This document shows, piece after piece, positions 16,629 to 24,008 of a stretch of 64,000 nt of DNA. Position 1 is the stretch's first letter; the number at the start of each line of letters is the position of its first letter. The DNA comes from Bacteroidales bacterium. GTDB lineage: Bacteria > Bacteroidota > Bacteroidia > Bacteroidales > UBA932. Location: the NCBI GenBank assembly GCA_017551425.1, contig JAFZLQ010000106.1, forward strand, positions 4,123 to 68,122, written 5' to 3'. Under the pieces are notes generated by a model that was given only the letters and a program-made list of their open reading frames with translations, was not told the DNA's origin and did not search any database. The position numbers and the translations under genes were made by a program.

Positions 16629-18122
16629 TTATGAGTTTTCGGGTTCGACTTCGGGTCCTTTGCGTATGGCCTGCAGCATGATGCGTATCTCTATCAGCAG
16701 GAACAGGGCGAACACCGCCAGGAAGACGAAGAAGGTCGTCCTCACGGCGCCGGCGCTGAGGCTCGATATGGCCACGTTCACCGGCAGCAGCCCCTGTATG
16801 GTCCAGGGCTGGCGTCCGACCTCGGCGACTATCCAGCCGCACTGCCCGCAGACGTAGGCCAGCGGGATGCAGATGACGGCCAGCCAGAGCAGCCAGCGTA
16901 CGCCGCCCAGCCTGTCCTTCCAGGCCAGCCAGACGTTCAGCAGCAGCATCAGGGCAATCAGCATGCCAAGGCCTATCATGAAGCGGAAGGCCCAGAACAC
17001 CACCCACACCGGCGGTACTATGTCCTCCGGCGACGTCAGGTGCCCGTAGCCCATGTACTGCACGTCGGCCTCCATGGCGTCGCGTGCGATGGCGGCGGCC
17101 ACAGGGTCGGTGTCGCGCAGCTGCCTGTATTCGGCAAGGGCGTCGAGTGCGGCGCGCCCCCTCCTCATCTTTTCCGCCACCGAGGGCACTTCGCCGCCGT
17201 ATTCATCAACGTAACCGTTGAGGATGTCGTTGATGCCGGGCACGAAGCCGTCGAGCCTGTGGGTGGCGAGCAGGGACAGCATCTTGGGTATTTTGATGCC
17301 CGGGACCACGGTGAATGCGGCGCCGCGCCCTCCGTCACGCAGGCCTTCCGCGGCCGCGAGCTTCATTGGCTGGTATTCGGCGGCATGCACGCCCGAGGAG
17401 TCTCCGGACAGCATCACCGCGGCGCTTCCCACGAGTCCTACGAGGCCGCCTACGATGAGGCTGCGTTTGGCGAACAGCTTCTGGCGGCCCTTGAGGAGGT
17501 ACCAGGCGCTCACGCCCACAACGAAGACGCCTCCGGTCACCCATCCGCTCATCACGGAATGGCAGAACTTGCTCACTGCCACCGGGTTGGAGACTACCTC
17601 CCAGAACGCTGCGGCGGAAGCCATCTCGCTGCGTACGGTGTCGGGGTTGAAGGTTGTTCCCACGGGGTTCTGCATCCAGCCGTTGGCTACCAGTATCCAG
17701 TAGGCCGATATGGTTGCGCCTATGCCGGTGAGCCAGGTGGAGGCGAGGTGGAACCTGGGCGAGACCTTGTCCCAGCCGAAGAACATGACTGCAAAGAAGG
17801 TGGCTTCCATGAAGAAGGCGAGGATGCCCTCAATGGCGAGGGGCGCGCCGAACATGTCTCCCACCATCCAGGAATAGTTGCTCCAGTTCGTGCCGAACTC
17901 GAACTCGAGAATGAGGCCCGTGGCGATGCCCACGGCAAAATTGACGGCGAAGAGCTTCATCCAGAAGCGGGCCGTCTTCTTCCAGAAATCGTCCTTCTTT
18001 ACCAGGTACAGGGTCTCCATCACCGCCATCACCAGGGCGAGGCCGAGGGTCAGCGGAACGAACAGCCAGTGGTAGGCTGCAGTCATGGCGAACTGGATTC
18101 GGGACCAAATTACTACATCCAT
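16629..18122 (-). CDS. cydA: Cytochrome bd ubiquinol oxidase subunit I
   Basis: The 497-aa protein carries the CydA landmarks: 'SRIQFAMTAAYHWLFVPLTLG' with a haem b595 ligand His18, the 'KFCHSVMSGW' segment (haem b558 ligand, near residue 184) and 'GRQPWTIQGLLP' near residue 435. The length is typical of the short-Q-loop form. Heme-containing CydA reduces O2 with quinol. It is the middle gene of the DUF4492-cydA-cydB operon (4 nt after DUF4492). The cydDC exporter genes are not in the window. Confidence 0.96.
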   Translation of the reverse strand: MDVVIWSRIQFAMTAAYHWLFVPLTLGLALVMAVMETLYLVKKDDFWKKTARFWMKLFAVNFAVGIATGLILEFEFGTNWSNYSWMVGDMFGAPLAIEGILAFFMEATFFAVMFFGWDKVSPRFHLASTWLTGIGATISAYWILVANGWMQNPVGTTFNPDTVRSEMASAAAFWEVVSNPVAVSKFCHSVMSGWVTGGVFVVGVSAWYLLKGRQKLFAKRSLIVGGLVGLVGSAAVMLSGDSSGVHAAEYQPMKLAAAEGLRDGGRGAAFTVVPGIKIPKMLSLLATHRLDGFVPGINDILNGYVDEYGGEVPSVAEKMRRGRAALDALAEYRQLRDTDPVAAAIARDAMEADVQYMGYGHLTSPEDIVPPVWVVFWAFRFMIGLGMLIALMLLLNVWLAWKDRLGGVRWLLWLAVICIPLAYVCGQCGWIVAEVGRQPWTIQGLLPVNVAISSLSAGAVRTTFFVFLAVFALFLLIEIRIMLQAIRKGPEVEPENS

Positions 18123-18126
18123 TGTA

Positions 18127-18372
18127 TCAATCGGTTATAAGGTTCAGTGTGTCTGCCGGGGCGGCGGTGAGGCGGTCTCCCACCTGCTCGCTCTTCTGCT
18201 CGTCCGTCATTCCGGCCATGGCGGGCCGGAAGAAGAATACGCGCAGCACGGCGAAGATTATTACGAGCTTGATGAGGATAAGCCAAACCAAAGGCCGGCC
18301 CCAGGTCATGTTCCTGAAGCCGTCCCTGTAGAATGTCCAGATTGAAGAGACTATGCCGGAGGCTTTCCCCAT
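18127..18372 (-). CDS. DUF4492 small membrane protein ahead of cydAB
   Basis: The 81-aa product has one central transmembrane helix ('PLVWLILIKLVIIFAVLRVFFF') and matches the DUF4492 proteins that precede cydA in Bacteroidota and some Campylobacterota. It may be a small accessory subunit of the bd oxidase, analogous to CydX, although this is not proven for the family. It is the first gene of the operon, with its start about 10 nt downstream of the expected transcription start. Confidence 0.88.
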   Translation of the reverse strand: MGKASGIVSSIWTFYRDGFRNMTWGRPLVWLILIKLVIIFAVLRVFFFRPAMAGMTDEQKSEQVGDRLTAAPADTLNLITD

Positions 18373-18377
18373 ATTAT

Positions 18378-18425
18378 GCGGTCTTGCACAAACATACGGA
18401 TTTTATGCGAAATGTGCAAGACCGC
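18378..18425 (-). promoter_or_regulatory. cyd operon promoter inside a perfect 12-bp inverted repeat
   Basis: GCGGTCTTGCAC (18378-18389) and GTGCAAGACCGC (18414-18425) form a perfect inverted repeat with a 24-nt centre. On the minus strand the -33 TTG (18419-18417) falls inside one arm, and the -7 box TATGTTTG (18396-18389) ends at the other arm with a 20-nt spacer. A dimeric repressor or activator bound to both arms would cover the promoter. The half-site does not match a regulator I can name. Confidence 0.7.
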
Positions 18426-18440
18426 AGGGGAGATGCGGCA

Positions 18441-19907
18441 CTAAGGAGTCGCCGGTGCGGCGGGGATGGTGACGGAGAGGAGCTGGTTCTCGCTGGTGCA
18501 CTCGGGAGATCCGGCCACAAAGCCGATACCGATAGTGCTTCCCGGGGTAATGCCCAGGGATGCAAGGGTGGTCCCCCATTCTATCATGATGTTGTCTGAA
18601 CTGTCCATAGCTGCCCCCCAGACGACGGAAGATGCATCAAAGGACGATGAAGCCCATGCGGAAGAGGTTGAATTATACTCTTGTGCTTCCACGTATCCGA
18701 AAGTGCTCCTGGGCATCCTCGCATTTGCCGTATAAAAGTCATAGCTTATGGAATACTCGCATCCTTTGCCCCACCATGAGCCGGTATCGCCTGTAGTAAT
18801 TTTGTTATCAAGGTCAAAACTGAGGTTGCTGATGCGCCCGTTTGAGGTAAGAGTGAACTTGTTCCCATAAAGCTTGTGGTAGAACCAGATGTTCTCGCCG
18901 TCGGAAACGACTTTCAAATCAAACGGCTGACTGCCGGTATTGTAATTCTTTGAAACCACGCCTTCGGCAGAAGCCCAATCTCCAAAGAAACCATCGGCCT
19001 TGATAAGGGCGGAAGAAGCAGAGACATTGGGCAGTGTGAGCGTATTGAGACGGGTGATTTTACTGCGCTGGACATTGATATTTCCCGCACCGGACCCAAG
19101 AGTTTTTTGATAGAGAATAGCACCGCTGGTTGCATCAGAGACCGTAATGCAATAGTCCGGCCATATGTCAAACACGGGTAAAGGCATGTAAGCTACCGCA
19201 TTATGGCTGGCATCGACATCGGCAAAGACGTGAGTAAACTTGGATCCGCCGGACCTTAAATTGTCATGTGAAATGGACGGAGTTTCGGTGGCAGGGTCCG
19301 TGACGTTGAAAACTCCGGACACAAAACGGGTATCTGTGCCCCACAAGGAACTCAGAGAGATCTTTAAGCGGGATACGTCACTCCTGATATTGTTGACCGT
19401 AAACTTGATTGCTCCGCCCAACTGATGGAAATGATATGTGGAGGAAGAAGATGTGGCAACGTTGGCGATCATGGGAATCTTGGGGGTGTTGCCGTCCTGG
19501 CCGGCCTCGAGGGAGAAGCCGAGAGTGGTCTCGTTTGTATAGACGTGGTTGGCGCTGGCGGGGTACATGGCCCACTTGGAGCCGCCTTCGCCTGCCGCAC
19601 CTTCCGTAAGGTCTGCATCGACCATTGCGGTGAAGGCTGAAGAAGTACCCGAAGACTGGGCCTCGAAGGTCACCCACAGGTTCTCGTCGGAACTGTTGTG
19701 GAACAGCACGGAAATCTTGTCTCCGGCCTCCCAGCCAAAGGTCTTGTCGTTGGCGTAAGTCGTTTTGGATTCTATGCTGCCGCTGTCGGCGTAGATGGTA
19801 ACGAGCCTGCGGCCGTCAACCGGTTCTGCGGGAGTCTCTGCGGGGACTTTATTGCATCCGGCAAGCACTGTTGCCAGGAAAGACATGGCGATGATAAGTT
19901 TCTTCAT
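18441..19907 (-). CDS. Fimbrillin-like (FimA/Mfa-type) lipoprotein
   Basis: The 488-aa protein begins with a lipoprotein signal, 'MKKLIIAMSFLATVLAGC' (lipobox L-A-G-C). Segments 'TTYANDKTFGWEAGDKISVLFHN', 'WAMYPASANHVYTNETTLGFSLEAGQDG' and 'YHFHQLGGAIKFTVNN' are characteristic of the fimbrillin-like N-terminal domain (FimA/Mfa/BF2992 family) of Bacteroidales pilins and surface proteins. The C-terminal 200 aa ('IKADGFFGDWAS...') look like a separate module similar to carbohydrate-binding or DUF domains. It is transcribed with the small peptide gene 12 nt upstream. It could be a pilus subunit or a surface lipoprotein; no usher-type or other pilus genes are adjacent. Confidence 0.75.
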   Translation of the reverse strand: MKKLIIAMSFLATVLAGCNKVPAETPAEPVDGRRLVTIYADSGSIESKTTYANDKTFGWEAGDKISVLFHNSSDENLWVTFEAQSSGTSSAFTAMVDADLTEGAAGEGGSKWAMYPASANHVYTNETTLGFSLEAGQDGNTPKIPMIANVATSSSSTYHFHQLGGAIKFTVNNIRSDVSRLKISLSSLWGTDTRFVSGVFNVTDPATETPSISHDNLRSGGSKFTHVFADVDASHNAVAYMPLPVFDIWPDYCITVSDATSGAILYQKTLGSGAGNINVQRSKITRLNTLTLPNVSASSALIKADGFFGDWASAEGVVSKNYNTGSQPFDLKVVSDGENIWFYHKLYGNKFTLTSNGRISNLSFDLDNKITTGDTGSWWGKGCEYSISYDFYTANARMPRSTFGYVEAQEYNSTSSAWASSSFDASSVVWGAAMDSSDNIMIEWGTTLASLGITPGSTIGIGFVAGSPECTSENQLLSVTIPAAPATP

Positions 19908-19919
19908 AACGCTTCTGTT

Positions 19920-20072
19920 TTACCAGGTTATCGTTGCATCGCCGGGGTCCAGCAGATTGTCTGCGGAGGGAGCGGGAGTTCCCGTAATGGTGTAGGAATT
20001 GTCGAGGAGAACGTTTTTTGCCATGGTTATGACAAAAACCCTCGTACTGGGGGATTCATAAATTGCCTTCAT
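19920..20072 (-). CDS. 50-aa peptide gene upstream of the fimbrillin-like gene
   Basis: The start at 20072 gives 'MKAIYESPSTRVFVITMAKNVLLDNSYTITG...'. This has the shape of the short 'MKKIYxxPxTxVxxx' peptides frequently found next to fimbrillin-like or NigD-like lipoprotein genes in Bacteroidales. The function of those peptides is unknown. A promoter lies 27-57 nt upstream. The open frame continues further upstream through the 27-nt tandem repeats, but that extension would encode only repeat-derived sequence and lies beyond the promoter. Confidence 0.6.
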   Translation of the reverse strand: MKAIYESPSTRVFVITMAKNVLLDNSYTITGTPAPSADNLLDPGDATITW

Positions 20073-20098
20073 CTTGGATACTACTATTTTTGAAGCCG

Positions 20099-20129
20099 CA
20101 AAGATAGCATTTCCCCCGCAAATATACAA
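20099..20129 (-). promoter_or_regulatory. Promoter of the peptide/fimbrillin-like operon
   Basis: On the minus strand TTG (20129-20127) is followed after exactly 20 nt by TATCTTTG (20106-20099), a full match to the Bacteroidota consensus. The predicted start of transcription is about 20 nt upstream of the peptide start codon. Confidence 0.65.
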
Positions 20130-20132
20130 TAT

Positions 20133-20240
20133 GTCATTCTGAGCGGAGCCTTTCGTTCTGTCATTCTGAGCGGAGCCTTTCGTTCTGTCATTCTGAGCGG
20201 AGCCTTTTTCTTCTGTCATTCTGAGCGGAGCCCGCAGGGC
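20133..20240. repeat. Tandem 27-nt repeat, about four copies
   Basis: The unit starts GTCATTCTGAGCGGAGCC and recurs at 20133, 20160, 20187 and 20215, with the third copy slightly longer and the fourth running into a purine-rich tail ending GGAGTCGAAGAATCTC. This last copy resembles the 'TCATTCTGAGCG...AGTCGAAGAATCT' intergenic repeats common in Bacteroidota. A related repeat occurs inside murE at 47990-48118. Confidence 0.85.
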
Positions 20241-20278
20241 GGAGTCGAAGAATCTCTTTTTTCAAAAAAAGTAATCAA

Positions 20279-20313
20279 GTGTCAAAACCTGACACTTTCC
20301 ACCGTTACCTTTG
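20279..20313 (+). promoter_or_regulatory. Palindrome plus promoter box, copy 1
   Basis: GTGTCA (20279-20284) and TGACAC (20290-20295) form a perfect 6-bp inverted repeat with a 5-nt centre, followed by the -7 box TACCTTTG-like sequence (TTACCTTTG, 20305-20313). The same arrangement, diverged, recurs at 24034-24050. The palindrome lies where the -33 element should be, so it could be an operator. Confidence 0.55.
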
Positions 20314-20338
20314 CAACGTAATTCAAAAAGTAACAGCT

Positions 20339-20437
20339 ATGATGGATTCATTTATCTCTGCAAATTTCAGCAACACCGACGAAGTCCGTGCCCTCATCGA
20401 CGATCTTGGTCTGACCTTCATCGGGGACAACGAATAA
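20339..20437 (+). CDS. Possible 32-aa peptide
   Basis: A short frame begins ATG-ATG 25 nt after the -7 box at 20305-20313 and encodes 'MMDSFISANFSNTDEVRALI...'. The product is acidic and has no domain I recognise. The good promoter and AT-rich leader directly ahead are the only support. It could be a leader or degenerate gene remnant. Confidence 0.35.
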   Translation: MMDSFISANFSNTDEVRALIDDLGLTFIGDNE

Positions 20438-20444
20438 CTATTTC

Positions 20445-20474
20445 TTGCTGATTCAAGAAAAAGCATTACCTTTG
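20445..20474 (+). promoter_or_regulatory. Promoter of candidate small RNA 1
   Basis: TTG (20445-20447), a 19-nt spacer and TACCTTTG (20467-20474) match the Bacteroidota promoter consensus. There is no credible reading frame downstream before the terminator at 20552-20586. Confidence 0.65.
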
Positions 20475-20480
20475 CAATTG

Positions 20481-20585
20481 GAATCGTCACGGGGATTTCG
20501 CTGAAGGGTTGACAACCCTTTTGAGCCAAACGCTTGATTCGAGCCCCATTCAAAAGTCGCAGCCTAGGCGGCTTTTATTTTTTAT
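20481..20585 (+). ncRNA. Candidate small RNA 1 (about 105 nt)
   Basis: The unit lies between a consensus promoter and an intrinsic terminator and has no start codon with a plausible frame. It contains a 5-bp stem with a 7-nt loop (AAGGG 20504-20508, CCCTT 20516-20520, loop TTGACAA) and a C-rich segment 'GATTCGAGCCCC' just before the terminator. This superficially resembles an anticodon arm and a T loop, but no acceptor, D or T stem can be closed. The 3' end overlaps the end of the convergent gene at 20575. Confidence 0.5.
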
Positions 20586-20586
20586 C
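20552..20586 (+). terminator. Intrinsic terminator of small RNA 1
   Basis: AAAAGTCGC (20552-20560) pairs with GCGGCTTTT (20568-20576) over nine base pairs with one G-T pair and a 7-nt loop, followed by a T-rich run. It may also serve the convergent minus-strand gene, as the A-run on the other side gives U-tails in both directions. Confidence 0.75.
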
Positions 20587-20982
20587 TTCTCCTGTCGGCT
20601 TAGCGGAAATAGAGTACTGGACATACTCTCCTTTCGTTTTCTGGTATCCCACAACAAGTCTGATATGCTTGTATCGCATAACTACAACGCGCGAAAACGA
20701 TTTTTGATTCTTGTCATCCTGTTTTTTGGGACCAGAGGACTCTTTAACAGCTTTTGATAGAATATCTGAGAGTTGAAACACCGCCAATGTTGATTCATAT
20801 GATCGCGCAGCGTGTTCTATCGTTTCGTTGTACGATATCCCTTTAACCTTAATCTCTGCTTTCAAGGATTTATTCCACACCGATTTGGATGGATTCTCAG
20901 AAATCCATTTGGCGTAGAAATCTTTGATTATTTGCTCTCGCGCCTTAATCTCCGGACGCGTCTTTCCCTTCGGAATATCCAT
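20575..20982 (-). CDS. Conserved hypothetical protein, 135 aa
   Basis: The product ('MDIPKGKTRPEIKAREQIIKDFYAKWISENP...') is basic and probably cytoplasmic, with the pattern 'SKSVWNKSLKAEIKVKGISYNETIEHAARSYESTLAVFQL'. I recognise no catalytic motif. Base composition is clearly AT-richer than the flanking chromosome, as is the helicase gene divergent to it. A promoter TTG-N20-TATCTTTG lies at 21178-21148, leaving an untranslated leader of about 160 nt. It may belong to the same transferred unit as the nuclease-helicase gene. Confidence 0.65.
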   Translation of the reverse strand: MDIPKGKTRPEIKAREQIIKDFYAKWISENPSKSVWNKSLKAEIKVKGISYNETIEHAARSYESTLAVFQLSDILSKAVKESSGPKKQDDKNQKSFSRVVVMRYKHIRLVVGYQKTKGEYVQYSISAKPTGEDKK

Positions 20983-21147
20983 GACAGTAGTAGTATTATG
21001 ATTGTTGCCGATAACATGGAGTCAATACATGCTATCATATTTAGTATTAATCTATTGTGAAGGGAGCCGCTCCCCAGACTGGGAAGTCTTACCGCTCCTG
21101 GTTTCATTACCGGCCGATTCGGACGACCGGGCATCTTGCTATCTATG

Positions 21148-21193
21148 CAAAGATAGGAAAAAGCAGGAATAAACTCAAAAATGATTATCTTTG
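21148..21193. promoter_or_regulatory. Divergent promoter pair
   Basis: Minus strand: TTG (21178-21176), 20 nt, TATCTTTG (21155-21148), reading towards the 135-aa gene. Plus strand: TATCTTTG at 21186-21193, reading towards the nuclease-helicase gene, without a clear TTG at -33. The 20983-21291 spacer otherwise contains only the leader, including a perfect GGGAGC/GCTCCC palindrome near 21062-21074. Confidence 0.55.
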
Positions 21194-21291
21194 TAAGAAT
21201 CCCTTTTGTTAAGACAGATATCGAAGAATGCGGTATGATATCCGGTAGAGGAATCTAAAGGCAAAAAAATGAATAATGAGCTTTAAGGGGA

Positions 21292-23154
21292 ATGATTGTC
21301 TACAACGCAAATAAAGGACAGTTTGTTCAGGATGTAAAAACGAATGTAATTGCGACGAAGATTCTCAATCTCATCCGGGAGAGAGGGTTGAATGCCGGGC
21401 AAGACAGGGAATTTGCTGCATGGCAGAATTCTATGCAGTTTATGAGGAATATCGTTGATAATCAAGAAATTGACGATGATGTCCAGATTGCCGTTGAATA
21501 TAACATCCCCCAGACATCCAAGCGAGTAGACTTCATAATAATTGGCTCTGATGAAGCGGGCAAGGATAACATCGTCATAGTTGAACTTAAACAATGGACG
21601 AAGGCGGAGGTGGTGGATGACGATATGCACTTCAGCGTACGTACATACGTGGCAAATGACAACCGAATCGTCTGCCATCCGTCTTATCAGGCTTACTCCT
21701 ATTCCCGTTTCATCAGCAACTACTCTCAGGTCGTTCATAATAACAATATCAGCCTGGTCCCCTGTGCATACCTGCACAATTATCTTTCGAAGTATAAACC
21801 TGCCCTGGCAGCTGACATATATAAAGACTGGTACACTTCGGCGCCTTTCTTTGTCATGGACGAAGTGCAGCCTTTCACTGATTTTGTCAAGAAATACGTC
21901 ACGAAGAAGTCATCTAACGGAGATCTTCTGTATCTCATCGACCATGGTCGCATAAGGCCCAGCAAATCGTTACAGGATGCCATGTCCACTATGGTCAGGA
22001 ATGAGCCGTTGTTTGACCTTCTGGATGAGCAGGCCGTCTGTTTCGATATGTGCGTACGCACCATGCTGCAGTGTCTGAAGGATCATAAAAAGCGTACGAT
22101 CATTATTCAGGGCGGCCCGGGAACGGGGAAATCCGTGCTTGCCGTCAATCTTCTGTTGCATTATCTTCTCTGTAATTGCAATGCTGCATACGTAACAAAG
22201 AACAGTGCACCCCGCCAGGCATTCCTGTCGATCCTCTCTCATAACAAGGCGGAGGGCATCGCCGATATTTGCCAGCTATTCCGTTCTCCGTTCGGCCTTT
22301 CAAGGGTTCCCGCCAACGCATACGATTGTCTTATCGTAGATGAGGCGCATCGGCTGGTGAAGAAAATGTACGGAGACTGGACCGCTGAGAGTCAGGTGAA
22401 GGAGTGCATCAATGCATCTCTTTTGACCGTATTCATGTTAGACGAAGATCAGGCCGTCACCACGAAAGATATCGGTAGTATTCAGGAGATTGCCAAATGG
22501 TGCAATGAACTGGGCTCCACCATCATTATGCGGGAAGAAACCAAGCTTGTTTCCCAGTTCCGCTGCAACGGAAGCAATGCATATATCCAATTTATCGATA
22601 ACCTGCTTCAGCGAAGAGAGGAAACGATTAATGTGCCCCTGACGGAACTAAACTATGATTTCCGAGTCTTTGACGATGCCTGTCAGATGCGGGAAGCCCT
22701 GCGTGAAAAGAATGCCGGCAACAAGGCCCGTATGGTTGCAGGATACTGCTACGACTGGAATGTTAAGCATAATCGCGGCGATGTGGACATCGCTCTTCCG
22801 GGAGGGTTCCGGGCAAAGTGGAATCTGGAAAGCGATAAGATTTGGGCCATCAACCCCAAGTCTTTTGAGGAGGTTGGCTGTATCCATACCGCCCAGGGCC
22901 TGGAATTCGATTATGTAGGCGTGTTGATTGGAAAGGATTTGAAGTACGTGGACGGCCGGGTGGTGACCGATAAGCTGGCGATTTCTCCCGACGACAAGTC
23001 CTCCGGTATTCGTGGCGCGAGGGATGATGTGGCACGCCGGCTTATCCTGAACACTTATAAGACCCTCCTTACACGTGGGCAGAAAGGCTGTTTTGTCTAT
23101 TGCGAGGATGAGGCGTTGAGGGATTATTTGAAGAAGCATATACAAAGAACTTAG
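21292..23154 (+). CDS. PD-(D/E)XK nuclease-like domain fused to DUF2075 ATPase/helicase
   Basis: The 620-aa protein has two parts. The N-terminal third has the nuclease pattern Asp80 ... Glu98-x-Lys100 ('RVDFIIIG' and 'IVIVELKQW'), as in restriction-endonuclease-fold proteins. The C-terminal two thirds are a DUF2075/SF1-type ATPase with Walker A 'GGPGTGKS' (274-281), Walker B 'CLIVDEAH' (346-353), the Q/R-containing 'LVSQFRCNGSNAYIQFIDNLL' and the motif VI-like 'NTYKTLLTRGQKGCFVYC'. Proteins of this kind are often found in defence islands. The gene is AT-rich compared with neighbours, which suggests horizontal transfer. The DNA or RNA target is unknown. Confidence 0.8.
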   Translation: MIVYNANKGQFVQDVKTNVIATKILNLIRERGLNAGQDREFAAWQNSMQFMRNIVDNQEIDDDVQIAVEYNIPQTSKRVDFIIIGSDEAGKDNIVIVELKQWTKAEVVDDDMHFSVRTYVANDNRIVCHPSYQAYSYSRFISNYSQVVHNNNISLVPCAYLHNYLSKYKPALAADIYKDWYTSAPFFVMDEVQPFTDFVKKYVTKKSSNGDLLYLIDHGRIRPSKSLQDAMSTMVRNEPLFDLLDEQAVCFDMCVRTMLQCLKDHKKRTIIIQGGPGTGKSVLAVNLLLHYLLCNCNAAYVTKNSAPRQAFLSILSHNKAEGIADICQLFRSPFGLSRVPANAYDCLIVDEAHRLVKKMYGDWTAESQVKECINASLLTVFMLDEDQAVTTKDIGSIQEIAKWCNELGSTIIMREETKLVSQFRCNGSNAYIQFIDNLLQRREETINVPLTELNYDFRVFDDACQMREALREKNAGNKARMVAGYCYDWNVKHNRGDVDIALPGGFRAKWNLESDKIWAINPKSFEEVGCIHTAQGLEFDYVGVLIGKDLKYVDGRVVTDKLAISPDDKSSGIRGARDDVARRLILNTYKTLLTRGQKGCFVYCEDEALRDYLKKHIQRT

Positions 23155-23156
23155 TA

Positions 23157-23435
23157 GTGAAGCGTTGTTTTTACGATGCACCCATAAAAGATTTCCTTGA
23201 CCAAAGTGTTGAGGAAATCCTGGGCGTGCTCTCTAAAGACCGCTGGCAGAACATCAATCAGGAGGAAGGCCGCGCCTATCAACTCAATGCCTATCGTGCC
23301 CTTCTCACCCGCGCCCGACAGGGCATGGTGATTTGCGTCCCCGAAGGCAACCCGGCCGATGATACCCGCAAGCCGGAGTTCTATGATGGGACGTATAAGT
23401 ATTTAAAATCATTGGGAATCAAGCTTTTGGAATAA
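23157..23435 (+). pseudogene. C-terminal remnant of a second DUF2075-type helicase
   Basis: Up to 92 aa can be read, and the segment 'YQLNAYRALLTRARQGMVICVPEG' is the motif VI region and C-terminus of a DUF2075-type helicase. The rest of the helicase (Walker motifs) is missing. It begins immediately after the stop of the intact helicase, in a different frame, and is GC-richer. This looks like the surviving tail of a related gene whose front was replaced when the intact nuclease-helicase gene arrived. Confidence 0.7.
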
Positions 23436-23456
23436 TAATATGGTTGACGCTGCATC

Positions 23457-24005
23457 ATGAACTCAGACACAATCCCCCGCCTCCATCAAATGGAAGAAAC
23501 CTACGAGCGCGTCCGTAAGGACCTCGCAACTCTCAAGGAGTACGAGGAGAGCGGCCTTTGGCTGCAGGACTATGAGGCCGACGAGAGGGGAGAGCTGCCG
23601 CGGGACCTCAAGCGCGGCGTGCTGTCGCAGGACGGCCTGGACGAGGTGTTCGAAGAGGCCGGGGCCGTCAACATCCCCTCCCGCAGATACCCCGTCATAA
23701 CCCTCTGCGGAAGCACTCGCTTCAAGGAACAGTTCCTGGAGGCGCAGAAGCGCCTGACGCTTGCGGGTTACATCGTCATCAGCGTGGGCCTCTTCGGGCA
23801 CAGCGGCGACGAGGAAGTCTGGACCGAGGGCACCAAGGAGATGCTGGACGACATGCATAAGCGCAAGATCGACATGGCCGACGGCATCTTCGTCATCAAC
23901 GTGGGCGGCTATATCGGCGCCAGCACGCGCAGCGAAATCGACTACGCCCTTGCGCACGGTAAGACGGTGGAATACTACGAACAGCCAGAAGGAGACGACG
24001 GATAA
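23457..24005 (+). CDS. DUF4298 and nucleoside 2-deoxyribosyltransferase-like fusion protein
   Basis: The 182-aa protein has an N-terminal DUF4298-like helical segment (about 1-75: 'HQMEETYERVRKDLATLKEYEESGLWLQDYEADE'). A Rossmann-like domain follows, beginning 'ITLCGSTRFKEQFLEA' and ending 'GGYIGASTRSEIDYALAHGKTVEYY'. The second part resembles the nucleoside 2-deoxyribosyltransferase-like family, in which the SEIDYA-type Glu lies near the active site. The domain is also common in phage-related genes. It lies 21 nt after the helicase remnant and 3 nt before the 94-aa gene. The fusion is unusual; the substrate is unknown. Confidence 0.75.
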   Translation: MNSDTIPRLHQMEETYERVRKDLATLKEYEESGLWLQDYEADERGELPRDLKRGVLSQDGLDEVFEEAGAVNIPSRRYPVITLCGSTRFKEQFLEAQKRLTLAGYIVISVGLFGHSGDEEVWTEGTKEMLDDMHKRKIDMADGIFVINVGGYIGASTRSEIDYALAHGKTVEYYEQPEGDDG

Positions 24006-24008
24006 GCT

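Noticed and set aside
20133..20240. CRISPR array
   Set aside because: The repeats are directly tandem without spacers, and no cas genes are nearby.
20481..20560. tRNA-Val(GAC)-like gene
   Set aside because: AAGGG-TTGACAA-CCCTT looks like an anticodon arm and GATTCGAGCCCC like a T loop, but no acceptor, D or T stem can be closed at the right spacing.
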